From Geovibrio thiophilus (GTDB taxonomy: Bacteria > Chrysiogenota > Deferribacteres > Deferribacterales > Geovibrionaceae): 64,000 nt of DNA. Positions 16,065 to 25,649 of the stretch are shown here, piece by piece (position 1 is the stretch's first letter; each line of letters begins with the position of its first letter). The notes beneath the pieces were generated by a model that did not search any database, was not told the DNA's origin, and saw only the letters and a program-made list of their open reading frames with translations. Made by a program: the position numbers and the translations under genes. The DNA lies in contig NZ_CP035108.1 in assembly GCF_004087915.1 (NCBI RefSeq), positions 1,798,001-1,862,000 on the forward strand, written 5' to 3'.

Positions 16065-17749
16065 GAGAAAAATTCCGTCAGTCAATAAGCTGGCTCCACA
16101 CATGGAGCGGACTCATAATCGGGTGGCTCCTTTTCGCTATTTTCTTTACTGGAACCTATTCATATTTCAGAAACGAAATAACCTACTGGATGCAGCCTGA
16201 GCTTCACGGTTCCATACCCACGGGCAGCGAAGCGTCTATGGCTGTGAATTACCTTGAGAGAGTTGCCCCGGATTCTCCGAGCTGGTCAATAACTCTTCCT
16301 GATGCCAGAAACAGGGTGGTTCAGGTTGTCTTCAGAGAACAGCCGCAGCAGATTCAGGCTCCCGAGCGCCCCGGAAAAGAACGCCCCGAAGGCGCTGAAA
16401 ACACTGGAAGGCAGCCAAGAGACGAAGGACGCGCGCACACGGCGGCAGAAGGCGGCGATAAACCCGACAATACGAAAAACACACAGCAGGAAAACGCAAC
16501 ACCAGTAAGAGTGCCGATGACAGTCCACTATCTGGACTCTCAGACAGGCGAACGCATCATCCCCAGAGAGACAAGGGGAGGAACATTCCTCTACCGCTTC
16601 CATGTGGAGCTGTACGGAATGGACAGGATGACCGGACGGAAAATAATCGGAGCCGCCACGATGGTTATGTTCATAGCCATAATCAGCGGCGTAATAATCC
16701 ATAAACGAATATTTGCGGACTTTTTCACCTTCCGCAGGAAAAAAGGCACGAGATCATGGACAGATGCCCACATCTTCACCGCCGTTCTCGCCCTGCCCTA
16801 TCATATAATGATCACTTACTCGGGGCTTGTTCTGTTCATGATGATCCTGCTCCCGTGGAACGCAGACGGAATGAGAAGAATGCACAGCCACGCTCAGCCT
16901 GCTCAGACTGTCTCATATGAGGAAAGAGTGAAGCTTACGCCTGTAGAACCGCTTATAAAGAATGCCGAGGAACGTCTGAAATCGAAGATTCAGCGTATTT
17001 CAATCAGCAATCAGGGAAAAAAGAACATGCTGATTGAAATGGTTCCCTCCGGAAGAAAAAGCATCACCGCAACAGGTAGAGGAAGCGGAACCGCTGTTCA
17101 GGTAGCCTATAACGGAGTAAACGGAAGGTTCATGGGCGAAGCGGTAACCTCAGCTCCGAACGCTGTGGCGGCTACAGCAAATGTTCTCGGTTCACTGCAT
17201 CTTGCCCGATTTGCCGATACATTTACAAGGTGGCTGTTCTTCATCTCCGGAGTTCTCGGAACAGCTATGGTCGGAACGGGGCTCATAATCTGGACACATA
17301 AAAAATCAAAAGCCATGAATAAATCATTCGGCAGAAAGCTTGTAGAGGTGCTTAATGTCGGCGGGATGACAGGGCTCACCGCAGCAACTGCCGTTCATCT
17401 CTGGTCAAACAGGCTTCTCCCCTTTGACCTTGCATCAAGGGCAAACTGGGAAATACGCCTCTTCTTCACTGCATGGCTTCTCTGCTGCCTCCATCCGCTG
17501 GTGAGACCAGTGAGAAAAGCATGGACGGAGCAGCTTGCGTTCTGCGCAGCTCTCTACTGCCTTCTTCCCGTGCTCAACGCATTCACCTCCAAGGTGAACC
17601 TGTTCAGCGCCATAGCTCAGGGCAACGCCATAATCGCAGGCTTTGACCTCACTGTTTTCGGCTTCGGTCTTCTCTTCGGCTATGCCGCATGGAAAACATC
17701 GGAAATTGAAGAAAAAAAACCTTCAGCCGCTGCTCAGGGGGTGCACTGA
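16061..17749 (+). CDS. PepSY-associated transmembrane protein, copy 2, with hydrophilic insert
   Basis: A 562-residue paralogue of the protein at 7887-9431, nearly collinear with it from the N-terminal MREKFRQSISWLHTWSGL through the C-terminal helices. The main difference is in the first periplasmic region: residues about 94-147 form a Pro/Glu/Arg/Gln/Asn-rich, low-complexity stretch, where copy 1 has only a short loop. Both keep FLYRFHxELYG, the DAHIFTAxLALPYHIMITYSGL helix (not written in full) and the LHLARFADTFxRWLFFxSG segment. Likely role is the same as copy 1 (periplasmic metal or ligand reduction is inferred, not shown). The start is fixed by the ATGA overlap. Confidence 0.8.
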   Translation: MREKFRQSISWLHTWSGLIIGWLLFAIFFTGTYSYFRNEITYWMQPELHGSIPTGSEASMAVNYLERVAPDSPSWSITLPDARNRVVQVVFREQPQQIQAPERPGKERPEGAENTGRQPRDEGRAHTAAEGGDKPDNTKNTQQENATPVRVPMTVHYLDSQTGERIIPRETRGGTFLYRFHVELYGMDRMTGRKIIGAATMVMFIAIISGVIIHKRIFADFFTFRRKKGTRSWTDAHIFTAVLALPYHIMITYSGLVLFMMILLPWNADGMRRMHSHAQPAQTVSYEERVKLTPVEPLIKNAEERLKSKIQRISISNQGKKNMLIEMVPSGRKSITATGRGSGTAVQVAYNGVNGRFMGEAVTSAPNAVAATANVLGSLHLARFADTFTRWLFFISGVLGTAMVGTGLIIWTHKKSKAMNKSFGRKLVEVLNVGGMTGLTAATAVHLWSNRLLPFDLASRANWEIRLFFTAWLLCCLHPLVRPVRKAWTEQLAFCAALYCLLPVLNAFTSKVNLFSAIAQGNAIIAGFDLTVFGFGLLFGYAAWKTSEIEEKKPSAAAQGVH

Positions 17750-18030
17750 TGCTTTACGGAATAATCTCAATGATTCTGTCGTTCTCAGGTCTCGCAGCTC
17801 TTGCCCTGTCGCTGGACAGACACTGGCAGCAGTTCAGAGCCGGAATCCCCGCCGCAAAAGATAAAATAATACTACGAACAGCGGGATGGCTTCTTCTGGC
17901 AGTATCCCTTGTCCCATGCGCCGCTCACTGGGGCACGGCAATAGGATTAAGCGCCTGGTTCGGAGCGGCAAGTGTCTCGGGAAGCGTTCTCGTGATGCTT
18001 CTCTCGTACGCTCCGGCAAAAAAAATATAA
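17749..18030 (+). CDS. DUF3325-type membrane protein, copy 2
   Basis: A 93-residue membrane protein related to the one at 9431-9772: ALALSLDRHWQQF versus IALSMDKHHAQI, then GWLLLAVSLVPC and IGLSAWFGAASVSG. It lacks the extra C-terminal helix of copy 1. Its ATG overlaps the PepSY stop (TGATG). It completes the second module; a terminator-like hairpin follows about 75 bp later. Confidence 0.72.
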   Translation: MLYGIISMILSFSGLAALALSLDRHWQQFRAGIPAAKDKIILRTAGWLLLAVSLVPCAAHWGTAIGLSAWFGAASVSGSVLVMLLSYAPAKKI

Positions 18031-18344
18031 TAATTCTGGGTTACCCAAGGCAAAACTTCTCCGTCTTTAAACCAATAGGGGTTAGTTTTGTCTTATATTT
18101 TGAAGTCGCACCGTTTCCTGTAGGTCGGTGCGGCTTCTTAATGTACGGAGAATGAGCCGATTATGAATAATTTGCACACAAGTGAGCAGAAAATGCACCT
18201 GAACCTAATGGTTACACTTTTTTTCACCCTTATTTACAAGCATCTTACAACTTATTACGGCAAAGGCATAGCTATTGCTTTTAACAACAGAGGCAATCAG
18301 TATCAGGTCTGTTGCCTGTATGATTTATAAGCACAAGGATTGAT
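18031..18344. other. 314-bp gene-free stretch between the second PepSY module and macA
   Basis: It holds a hairpin at 18105-18134 and, near macA, two overlapping inverted repeats that exclude each other: CAACAG (18285-18290) with CTGTTG (18309-18314), and AGGCAA (18291-18296) with TTGCCT (18312-18317). I see no gene and no clear promoter in it. Confidence 0.4.
18105..18139 (+). terminator. Hairpin terminator after the second PepSY module
   Basis: GTCGCACCG (18105-18113) pairs with CGGTGCGGC (18126-18134) with one G-T pair and a 12-nt loop, followed by TTCTT. The loop-side core resembles that of the hairpin after the first module (GCAC/GTGC). Confidence 0.6.
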
Positions 18345-19667
18345 ATGAACAGGAAAAACACATCGTCAAAAGTACGAAAAATAATTCTTTTAACCGCATC
18401 CGCAGTCATAGTCTTTATTGCAGTGTCAACCGCGTTCAGCCTTTGGAAGGATATTTCAGCAGGACGCACCACAGCATCAGCAGGAACCACGGCTCAGGTT
18501 CAGAGAGGGAACATAGAGGTTCTTGTTTCCGCGACCGGAACTTTGCAGCCCCTTGATTATGTGGATGTGGGCGCTCAGGTTTCGGGTCAGCTTAAAAAAA
18601 TCCACGTCGAAGTTGGCAGCGAGGTTAAATCAGGAGAGCTCCTTGCGGAAATAGACCCTACTCTTTTCATAGCGCAGGTAGACGCAAGCCGTGCGCAGCT
18701 CCGTTATCAGCAGGCGCAGCTTAAGGACAGGGAAGCCCAGCTCTCTCTGGCAGAAAGCCAGCTCAAACGCCAGAAAAATCTTTTCACAGAGGATGCCACA
18801 ACACTTGAGACAGTTCAGAACGCTGAGGCTGAATACAAATCCGCTCTTGCGCAGCTTGAAATGCTGAAGGCTCAGATAGAGCAGACGGAATCAGACCTCA
18901 GAGCCGATGAGGCAAATCTCAATTATGCTAAAATTTACGCCCCCATGGACGGCACCGTGGTTTCAGTCAGCGCACGTCAGGGGCAGACGCTGAACGCCAA
19001 CCAGTCCGCTCCGACAATTCTCCAGATAGCGGATCTCGCCACAATGACAGTTCAGACAGAGGTATCCGAAGCGGATATTATAAAACTCAAAACAGGCATG
19101 AGAGCGTATTTTACAACTCTCGGCGGTCAGGGCAGAAGATGGTACGGCGAACTCAGGCGCATAGAGCCCACACCGACAACGGAGAACAACGTTGTGCTCT
19201 ACAACGCCTTGTTTGATGTGGACAATACGGAACGTAACCTTCTTCCGCAGATGACAGCGCAGGTTTTTTTCATAACCGCCTCAGCCCGTGATACTTTTCT
19301 TGTGCCTGTCTCTGCGGTAAAAGCAGTCACTCAGGCGGCACCGTCAGCAGAAGAACGCGGTCCGCGCGGAAATGACAACGTCAGCGAAGGGCAGCAGCAG
19401 CGCAAAAAAAGACAGCAGCAGAACAGCGGTACCCGAACGCTTTCAGGAGCGAGCGAAGCAACCGTGCTGAACCCTGACGGAACAACGCAGATAAGAACGA
19501 TCAAGGTCGGCATAACAAACCGTATTCAGGCGCAGATACTTGAAGGACTGAACGAAGGTGAAACAGTTATCCTTTACCCTTCTGAAACGAAAAAAACGTC
19601 ATCACAGCAGAATAACAGCTTCGGACCGCCCCCGGGAGCAGGACTCGGAATGCAGGGGATGCGCTGA
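18345..19667 (+). CDS. macA: MacA-like periplasmic adaptor of an ABC efflux pump
   Basis: A 440-residue membrane-fusion protein. It has an N-terminal signal-anchor helix (about 11-31), a lipoyl-like beta region beginning [17 protein letters not shown], a coiled-coil hairpin at about 115-190 rich in Gln/Ala/Glu, and the second half-lipoyl [11 protein letters not shown]-type segment (here [19 protein letters not shown]). A Gln/Arg/Asn-rich insertion (about 325-360) interrupts the membrane-proximal domain. MacA links the MacB ABC permease to an outer-membrane channel. The next two genes are exactly those partners, so this is a tripartite export pump. Substrate (macrolide, peptide, siderophore or other) cannot be told. 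Confidence 0.87.
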   Translation: MNRKNTSSKVRKIILLTASAVIVFIAVSTAFSLWKDISAGRTTASAGTTAQVQRGNIEVLVSATGTLQPLDYVDVGAQVSGQLKKIHVEVGSEVKSGELLAEIDPTLFIAQVDASRAQLRYQQAQLKDREAQLSLAESQLKRQKNLFTEDATTLETVQNAEAEYKSALAQLEMLKAQIEQTESDLRADEANLNYAKIYAPMDGTVVSVSARQGQTLNANQSAPTILQIADLATMTVQTEVSEADIIKLKTGMRAYFTTLGGQGRRWYGELRRIEPTPTTENNVVLYNALFDVDNTERNLLPQMTAQVFFITASARDTFLVPVSAVKAVTQAAPSAEERGPRGNDNVSEGQQQRKKRQQQNSGTRTLSGASEATVLNPDGTTQIRTIKVGITNRIQAQILEGLNEGETVILYPSETKKTSSQQNNSFGPPPGAGLGMQGMR

Positions 19668-21607
19668 TGAACGGAAACAGAATGCCTCTGATAGATTTAC
19701 GGGGCATTTATAAGACATACAAAACCGGAGAGCTTTCGGTTGAGGTTCTCCACGGAATAAACCTGAAAATACAGCAGGGCGAGTTTGTGGCTATAATGGG
19801 TGCCTCAGGCTCCGGCAAATCAACCCTGATGAATATACTCGGCTGTCTGGATCAGCCTACGGAAGGCACTTATCTTTTCATGGGCGAGGATGTTTCCCGC
19901 TTCGGCAAGGATGAACTGGCAAGACTCCGCAGAGAGGAGTTCGGCTTCATATTTCAGAGCTACAACCTCATAAGCACAGCTACAGCGGCAGAAAACACAG
20001 AGGTTCCCGCAGTGTATGCCGGTATTCCCCAGCATGCCCGCAGGAAGAGAGCAATTGAGCTATTAACCGAATTGGGGCTTGACGACAGAACGCACCACCG
20101 CCCCACTCAGCTCTCAGGCGGTCAGCAGCAGAGGGTCTCCATAGCCCGCGCGCTGATGAACGGGGGACGCATAATCCTTGCCGATGAGCCCACAGGAGCG
20201 CTGGACAGCAAAAGCGGCACAGAGGTAATGAAACTACTCGGCGATCTTTCCGCCAAAGGACACACAATAATACTCATCACCCATGAAAGAAGGGTTGCCG
20301 AATATGCCGACAGGATAATAGAAATAAGTGACGGCAATATCCTCAGCGATGCCGTGATAAAAAAAGCGGCGGAAAAACCGGAGATATTCAGTCCGGAACC
20401 GGAAAAAGTCTCAAGGTTCACAGAACTCACGGAAGCGGCGAAAACCGCAGTAAGATCACTTAAAAGCAATATATTCCGCACTGTGCTGACTCTTCTGGGA
20501 ATAGTGATAGGCGTTGCCTCGGTAATCACCATGCTCGCAGTAGGCGACGGAGCCAAGCAGGAGGTTGTGGACAGAATAAGCTCAATGGGAAGCAACCTGA
20601 TGAACGTTCGCCCCGGCGCACCGAACATGCGGGGACGAATGAACATTGCTACCCTTGTGCCGGACGATGTGAAAGCGATAAAAGACCTGCCGAACATCCT
20701 AGCCGCCGTGCCGGAGCAGGAAAGCTCCGTTACTGTGCGGTTTGAGGAATCCGACCATTCCACAAAAATAAACGGAACCTCACCGGATTATATAATAGCC
20801 AGAAACTGGGAAGTAGCTGAGGGAACCTTCTTCACCGATGAGGATGAAGAGCTTTACGCCACTGTGGCGGTTCTGGGGAAAACCGTTGCCGATGCGCTTT
20901 TCAGCGGCAGGGAACCAACTGGAAGCTATATTCTCATCAACAATATACCTTTTCAGGTGATAGGCGTTATGTCCGAAATGGGCGCAGGAATAGGCGGGCA
21001 GGATCAGGACGACATAATCTTCGTGCCCTACACCACGGGCAGCCTGCGTCTTACCGGTCAGAACTATCTGCGCAATATCACCGTCGCGGTAAAGGACACA
21101 GGCATAATAAACGATACTCAGGATGCTGTTTTCACAGCGATTCTCGCCATGCACGGCGGAGTTGAGGACTTCCAGATACGCAACATGGCGTCCCTGATCG
21201 AAAACGTGTCCGAAACCCAGAACACAATGACCATACTTCTCGGTTCCATAGCGGCAATCTCCCTTCTCGTGGGCGGAATAGGTGTAATGAACATAATGCT
21301 TGTCTCCGTAACAGAACGCACAAGGGAGATAGGCATACGCATGGCTACAGGGGCGAGAATGCGAAATATACTCCAGCAGTTTTTAATAGAAGCCGTCACA
21401 GTCTCCGCCCTCGGAGGGCTCATTGGCGTTGCGGCGGGTCTTGGCATGGCGGGAATAATATCCGCCTTCGGTACGCCTGTGAAATATGAGATGACTCCGG
21501 TGGTTGCCGCTTTCGGGTGCGCCTTCGCCACAGGGCTCATATTCGGTTATCTGCCCGCCCGCAAAGCAGCAGGTCTGAACCCTGTCACCGCCCTTGCGTC
21601 AGAATAG
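19667..21607 (+). CDS. macB: MacB-like ABC transporter, fused ATPase and permease
   Basis: A 646-residue protein with an N-terminal ATPase and a C-terminal FtsX-type permease. The ATPase has Walker [10 protein letters not shown], signature LSGGQQQR and Walker [12 protein letters not shown]. After residue about 260 there is one transmembrane helix ([18 protein letters not shown]), a large periplasmic domain, and three C-terminal helices. This is the MacB mechanotransmission topology. The start ATG overlaps the macA stop (TGATG). It should work with the adaptor and the TolC-like factor encoded on either side. Confidence 0.92.
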   Translation: MNGNRMPLIDLRGIYKTYKTGELSVEVLHGINLKIQQGEFVAIMGASGSGKSTLMNILGCLDQPTEGTYLFMGEDVSRFGKDELARLRREEFGFIFQSYNLISTATAAENTEVPAVYAGIPQHARRKRAIELLTELGLDDRTHHRPTQLSGGQQQRVSIARALMNGGRIILADEPTGALDSKSGTEVMKLLGDLSAKGHTIILITHERRVAEYADRIIEISDGNILSDAVIKKAAEKPEIFSPEPEKVSRFTELTEAAKTAVRSLKSNIFRTVLTLLGIVIGVASVITMLAVGDGAKQEVVDRISSMGSNLMNVRPGAPNMRGRMNIATLVPDDVKAIKDLPNILAAVPEQESSVTVRFEESDHSTKINGTSPDYIIARNWEVAEGTFFTDEDEELYATVAVLGKTVADALFSGREPTGSYILINNIPFQVIGVMSEMGAGIGGQDQDDIIFVPYTTGSLRLTGQNYLRNITVAVKDTGIINDTQDAVFTAILAMHGGVEDFQIRNMASLIENVSETQNTMTILLGSIAAISLLVGGIGVMNIMLVSVTERTREIGIRMATGARMRNILQQFLIEAVTVSALGGLIGVAAGLGMAGIISAFGTPVKYEMTPVVAAFGCAFATGLIFGYLPARKAAGLNPVTALASE

Positions 21608-21617
21608 AGGTAAAATA

Positions 21618-23021
21618 ATGAAAATACGTAAATTCACATATGCCTTCTGCGTGTCCGCCCTGCTCTTCTCCGCCGGATGCGCCGCCAAACAGACGGAAAA
21701 TTTCACCCCGCCCGTAATGCCCGCCGCATGGATTGCGGAGCATGACAACAAAAGCGCCTTAATCAACTCCGACTGGTGGAAAAGCTTCAACTCGCCCGTG
21801 CTGGCGGAACTCATTGACAGAAGCCTTAAACAGAGCCCGGACATCACCACTGCGGCGGAAAGCATAATTCAGGCAAAAGCGCAGCTTAAGAGCACAGGCG
21901 CGTCTATGTTCCCGTCTGTTAATCTCAGCGGCGGCTCATCGGTAAACCGCAGCTTTCCGTCAGAGGGAAGCGCCCGCACAAGTGAATCCTCCAGTCTCTC
22001 CCTCGGCGTCAGCTATGAGGTGGATGTATGGGGCAGAATATCCGCGCAGGTCAGGGGAGCCAAGGAATCACTCAAAGCTGCGGAATACGACTATGACGCA
22101 GTCAGGCTCACGCTGGTTTCCGGTGTGGCAAACGGATATTTCCAACTCCTTTCACTGGAAAAAAGGATCGAGTATGCCGAAATCAACCTTGAAACCGCTG
22201 AAAGAATATTGAAGATAGTTCAGGCAAAATACAGAAACGGCAGCGCACTCAAGTCAGAACTGCTTAATCAGGAATCTACAGTTCTCAGCAGAAAAAGCAC
22301 TCTGCTCTCACTGGAAGAAGAGAAAAAGCAGACACTTAACGCTCTTGCCGTGCTCACCGGAACAATGCCGCAGGATTTCAGCACCGGAGCAGAGGATTTC
22401 GGCGCTGTTTCTGTTCCGGCAGTCACCGCCGGACTCCCCTCAGACCTTCTGCTGAGAAGACCGGATCTGGTCAAAGCTGAGGCTCAGATAGCCGCCGCTG
22501 ACGCAAACGCAGCAGCCGCCAGAGCGGCGCTTTTCCCAACACTCTCCCTTTCCGGCTCGGCGGGGCTCGCAACGGACGCTCTTCTTTCCCTAGCCAATCC
22601 GGCTACAAGCATAGGTTTGTCTGCATCCGTTGTTCAGTCAATATTTGACGGCGGGACAAAACGCAGCCAAATAACTATCAGTGAATCACAGAAACGGGTT
22701 CTTGCGGAAAATTACCGTAAATCCGTTCTCACCGCCCTTCAGGAGGTTGAGGACGCTCTCAATTCCGTTAAATACGGAGAGGAAAGGGAAGAAATCCAGA
22801 ACCAGACAACAGCCAAGCTTGAACATTCCCTCCGTCTGACGGAAATACAGTACAGAGAAGGTTCAAACAGCCTTTCGGATGTTCTGGACGCTCAGACCTC
22901 GCTCTTTCAGGCAAGGGATCAGCTTGCCTCACTCCGTCTCACACGTATAAACGCTGCTGTCGATATGTTCAAGGTGCTTGGCGGCGGATGGGAAATAACT
23001 GATAAAATTGCGGAAAAATAA
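21618..23021 (+). CDS. TolC-like outer-membrane efflux lipoprotein (NodT family)
   Basis: A 467-residue outer-membrane factor. The N-terminal lipoprotein signal ends in LLFSAGC, with acylated C21. Two repeated outer-membrane-efflux domains follow, with the markers VDVWGRISAQVRGAKES, LPSDLLLRRPDLVKAEAQIA (20 residues) and YREGSNSLSDVLDAQTSLFQ (20 residues). This is the NodT/OprM type. I chose ATG 21618, which has AGAGG 7 nt upstream and gives the lipoprotein signal at the N-terminus. An upstream in-frame start lies in the 3' end of macB. It forms the outer channel of the MacAB pump. Confidence 0.92.
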   Translation: MKIRKFTYAFCVSALLFSAGCAAKQTENFTPPVMPAAWIAEHDNKSALINSDWWKSFNSPVLAELIDRSLKQSPDITTAAESIIQAKAQLKSTGASMFPSVNLSGGSSVNRSFPSEGSARTSESSSLSLGVSYEVDVWGRISAQVRGAKESLKAAEYDYDAVRLTLVSGVANGYFQLLSLEKRIEYAEINLETAERILKIVQAKYRNGSALKSELLNQESTVLSRKSTLLSLEEEKKQTLNALAVLTGTMPQDFSTGAEDFGAVSVPAVTAGLPSDLLLRRPDLVKAEAQIAAADANAAAARAALFPTLSLSGSAGLATDALLSLANPATSIGLSASVVQSIFDGGTKRSQITISESQKRVLAENYRKSVLTALQEVEDALNSVKYGEEREEIQNQTTAKLEHSLRLTEIQYREGSNSLSDVLDAQTSLFQARDQLASLRLTRINAAVDMFKVLGGGWEITDKIAEK

Positions 23022-23036
23022 GCTTAAGGTTGTGCC

Positions 23037-24236
23037 TCAGTTTTCCGTTGAGGCATAACCTCCTTCACATATACCGAAGGCTTCTCTTTCGCTGCTTTTT
23101 TCAGCAAGGAAGAGAAACATAAATGTTCCGGCTATTCCCGCCAGACCGGAGACAATAAAAACAGCTTTCAAGCCGAAAATTCCGTAAATGAGCGAACCCG
23201 CAAGGGGACCTGCGGCGAAGCCCATGTTCATGAAAAGATTAAAAACGCCGACAGCTTTACCCATACCGAGCCTTTCCCCCTCCTCAAGCAGAGCCGCGGT
23301 GCAGGCAGGCTGCGATAATGCTCCGAAAAGCCCTGTTCCGGCACACACAGCTATGATTTCGGGAAAATCCGCAGCATGAGGAATAAGCATATACATAACG
23401 GAAACAGCCATGCCGCCGGATACGATTATATTTCTTTTTGAGAAAACCTTCCCGAGCATGCTCATAGGACGCAGGCTGAATGTCATGAAAACTGTTGAAA
23501 CACAAAGAATAACGCCAGAGCGAAAGCTGCCCAGCTTCATCCCCTGTTCAATAAACAGAGGCAGGAACACTGCGCAGGAGGCTATTCCGCATGCCCTGAA
23601 AAAGATGAAAGACAAAAGCCCGCAGTATCGTCTCCCGGGAATGAAAGACTTATCCACGGAATCCACCGCCGTTTTCCGACGGTCCAGCTTTCCTACGCCG
23701 GAGATAAGCACAAAGAAAAGCGATATTATGCACAGCGCAAAAAGCAGGATAAATACTCCCTCAAACCCCGCAAAGCTTCTCACAGCTCCGCCTATCAGCG
23801 GTCCCGCGCCGAGAGCTCCGTAAAATGACATATCAAAAGTTCCGCTGACTGAGGCAAAGCTTGTCCGGCGTGAGCTGTTTCCGATAACAGCAAGAACCGA
23901 TGCACGGAAAGCCGCACACGCAGCGCCTTGGAATATGCGGAGGATAATGACCGAAACCAGACTCTCAGCAAACAGATAGCCCGCAGAAACACAGCAGAAG
24001 CACAGCACGGAAACAACAAGGGTGCGTCCCGCTCCCGTATTTTCCGCTGCATTCCCCGCAGGAACGCTGAAAAAAATCTTGGCAAGCGAGTAGAAAGCCA
24101 GAGGAACGCCGAGAAGCGCCCCTCTGGCTCCCAGTTCAAATACATACAGGGAAAAAAAGGAGTCAACCACCCCGTAACCGAGGGTTATGCAGAAATTTAT
24201 AATAAAAAGCGCAGTAAACAGCTTTCTGTTTTCCAT
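23037..24236 (-). CDS. Major facilitator superfamily transporter
   Basis: A 399-residue protein with about twelve hydrophobic helices and the MFS layout. The loop after helix 2 (FSVPAGNAAENTGAGRTLVVS) is a weak version of motif A, and the second half has a matching region (FSLRPMSMLGKVFSKRNII-like). It resembles drug or metabolite exporters such as the YdeE/Bmr group, but the substrate cannot be given. I chose ATG 24236 (MENRKLFTALF). A GTG 30 bp upstream overlaps a hairpin arm. It is the last - strand gene after the OprD-type porin, separated from it by a hairpin at 24257-24288. Confidence 0.8.
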   Translation of the reverse strand: MENRKLFTALFIINFCITLGYGVVDSFFSLYVFELGARGALLGVPLAFYSLAKIFFSVPAGNAAENTGAGRTLVVSVLCFCCVSAGYLFAESLVSVIILRIFQGAACAAFRASVLAVIGNSSRRTSFASVSGTFDMSFYGALGAGPLIGGAVRSFAGFEGVFILLFALCIISLFFVLISGVGKLDRRKTAVDSVDKSFIPGRRYCGLLSFIFFRACGIASCAVFLPLFIEQGMKLGSFRSGVILCVSTVFMTFSLRPMSMLGKVFSKRNIIVSGGMAVSVMYMLIPHAADFPEIIAVCAGTGLFGALSQPACTAALLEEGERLGMGKAVGVFNLFMNMGFAAGPLAGSLIYGIFGLKAVFIVSGLAGIAGTFMFLFLAEKSSEREAFGICEGGYASTEN

Positions 24237-24256
24237 ATCAATATCCGTTAAGGAGG

Positions 24257-24288
24257 AGCCGGACACACCCGTGGAAGCGTGTCCGGCT
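24257..24288 (-). terminator. Hairpin after the OprD-type porin gene
   Basis: A 10-bp perfect stem AGCCGGACAC (24257-24266) with GTGTCCGGCT (24279-24288) and 12-nt loop. It lies between the porin stop and the MFS start, so it may end or attenuate porin transcription. The T-tail is weak. Confidence 0.5.
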
Positions 24289-24353
24289 GTTACGTGTATA
24301 CCCGCTGTGTGTGTGATGCTGCGGAAACAGACGGGCAGGAGGTCAAAAGACTT

Positions 24354-25583
24354 TTATTTTTTGCCGCCCAAGGCGAAGTTGTATCTGAGGTAGACTCTGA
24401 AATCGTTATAGTCTTCACCGCCGTCCACATCGATCATAGCGTATCTCAGACGCAGGCTGAGCCCGTCAAATGCGCCGCCGAAATTATACTGTGCGCTTAA
24501 GTCTGTCTCACTCATATCCGCTGAAGCGCCGCTGCCTGATTCGGGGGTATCATATACAGTGTGAAAAGCATAAGCGCTGAGTCCCTTGACGCCAATTTTG
24601 GAAAAATCATAGCCGACTTTAAGGGCGTAAGCATCCTCTTCGGCTCTGCCTGCGGCGAGAACCTGCTGTATTATTACCTTGCCGTCACCCCACGGAACAA
24701 ACAGATCATCGTCTCCTGTTTTCGCATAGAAGCCCGTCACATCAAAACCGTATGCGGCAAAACCTGTGTTGAAACCGAACTGATCTGTATCAAACTCTCC
24801 GCCCAGATCATCACCTTTGGATTTCTGGAAAAGTGCTGAAGGATTGAAATACAGATTATAGTCTCCGAGCTTTTTAGAGGCTGAAAGCTGAACATAGTTC
24901 GAGCCGAAAACATCCTCCATGTCATAATGCCAGCCCTGAACAGTAATTTTTGCGGCTTCAACGGGAAGAGTGTATTTTGCGCCGCCGACTATCAGCGCCT
25001 TGTCGTCATCAGCTCCGACATTTACGGACTTCACTATGTCCATCGCCTCATCATCAGTCCAGCCCATGTAGCCTGTTATATAATAGGCTGACAGTTCAAG
25101 GTTTTTAATGCTGCTGTTTACGATGGAGAGCCCTTCGTATGACTTAGGCATCATACGTATGTCGTGAGTGTTCATGAAAGGGGTATTGATCTCCTGAGCG
25201 CCGTATTTTACTCTGGTATTAAACCATTCACCCTGAATATAATACTCCTGAAGACGGGTGTAGCTCTCATGCTTCCCGTCCGAGTCTCTCTGAAGCAGTC
25301 CGTATACAGCTTTATCGTCATCACTGTATATGTCGCTGGACGAAGCGAAAGCAAATCCGGCGCTTATACCGTAAAGAGGCGCTGTTTTGTAATAAAACAG
25401 AGTGCCCACAGCCATATCCGCCCTGTCGGGTGTGTTTTCATCAAAATCCCTTGCGAAATAGAAGTTTCTTATCTCGCCTTTCAGTGTGCCGTTTCCAAAG
25501 GCATCTTTCAACGTGTCTGCGGCGAACGCGGAAGCCGAGATAAGAAAGATTGCCAAAGCAGTAAATAAAACAGAAAGTCTCAT
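24354..25583 (-). CDS. OprD-family outer-membrane porin
   Basis: A 409-residue outer-membrane beta-barrel with a signal peptide (cleavage near SAFA-AD, residues 18-23). The mature start TLKDAFGNGTLKGEIRNFYFARDF is the usual opening of OprD-type porins, and the last strand ends in an aromatic-rich YLRYNFALGGKK. The pattern AQEINTPFMNTHDIRMMPKSYEG (positions about 128-150) is typical of the campylobacterial and deferribacterial OprD branch. OprD porins pass amino acids or small organic acids. It lies 66 bp behind the flavoprotein gene on the same strand, so it could admit the substrate of that reductase. This link is an inference. Confidence 0.83.
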   Translation of the reverse strand: MRLSVLFTALAIFLISASAFAADTLKDAFGNGTLKGEIRNFYFARDFDENTPDRADMAVGTLFYYKTAPLYGISAGFAFASSSDIYSDDDKAVYGLLQRDSDGKHESYTRLQEYYIQGEWFNTRVKYGAQEINTPFMNTHDIRMMPKSYEGLSIVNSSIKNLELSAYYITGYMGWTDDEAMDIVKSVNVGADDDKALIVGGAKYTLPVEAAKITVQGWHYDMEDVFGSNYVQLSASKKLGDYNLYFNPSALFQKSKGDDLGGEFDTDQFGFNTGFAAYGFDVTGFYAKTGDDDLFVPWGDGKVIIQQVLAAGRAEEDAYALKVGYDFSKIGVKGLSAYAFHTVYDTPESGSGASADMSETDLSAQYNFGGAFDGLSLRLRYAMIDVDGGEDYNDFRVYLRYNFALGGKK

Positions 25584-25649
25584 TTTGTTCCTCCAATAAA
25601 AATTAAATCCCGCCGCCTTTAAAACAGACGACGGGGAAAGCCGTGAATG

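Noticed and set aside
18285-18317. Mutually exclusive inverted repeats before macA as an RNA switch
   Set aside because: Stems are only 6 bp each and no terminator or ribosome-site pairing is formed. Not enough support for a regulatory claim.
20122-20763. Large antisense open frame inside macB, and similar ones at 46111-46479, 4415-4882 and 11968-12513
   Set aside because: They lie fully opposite well-conserved genes, have no family resemblance, and reflect codon bias of the true frame.
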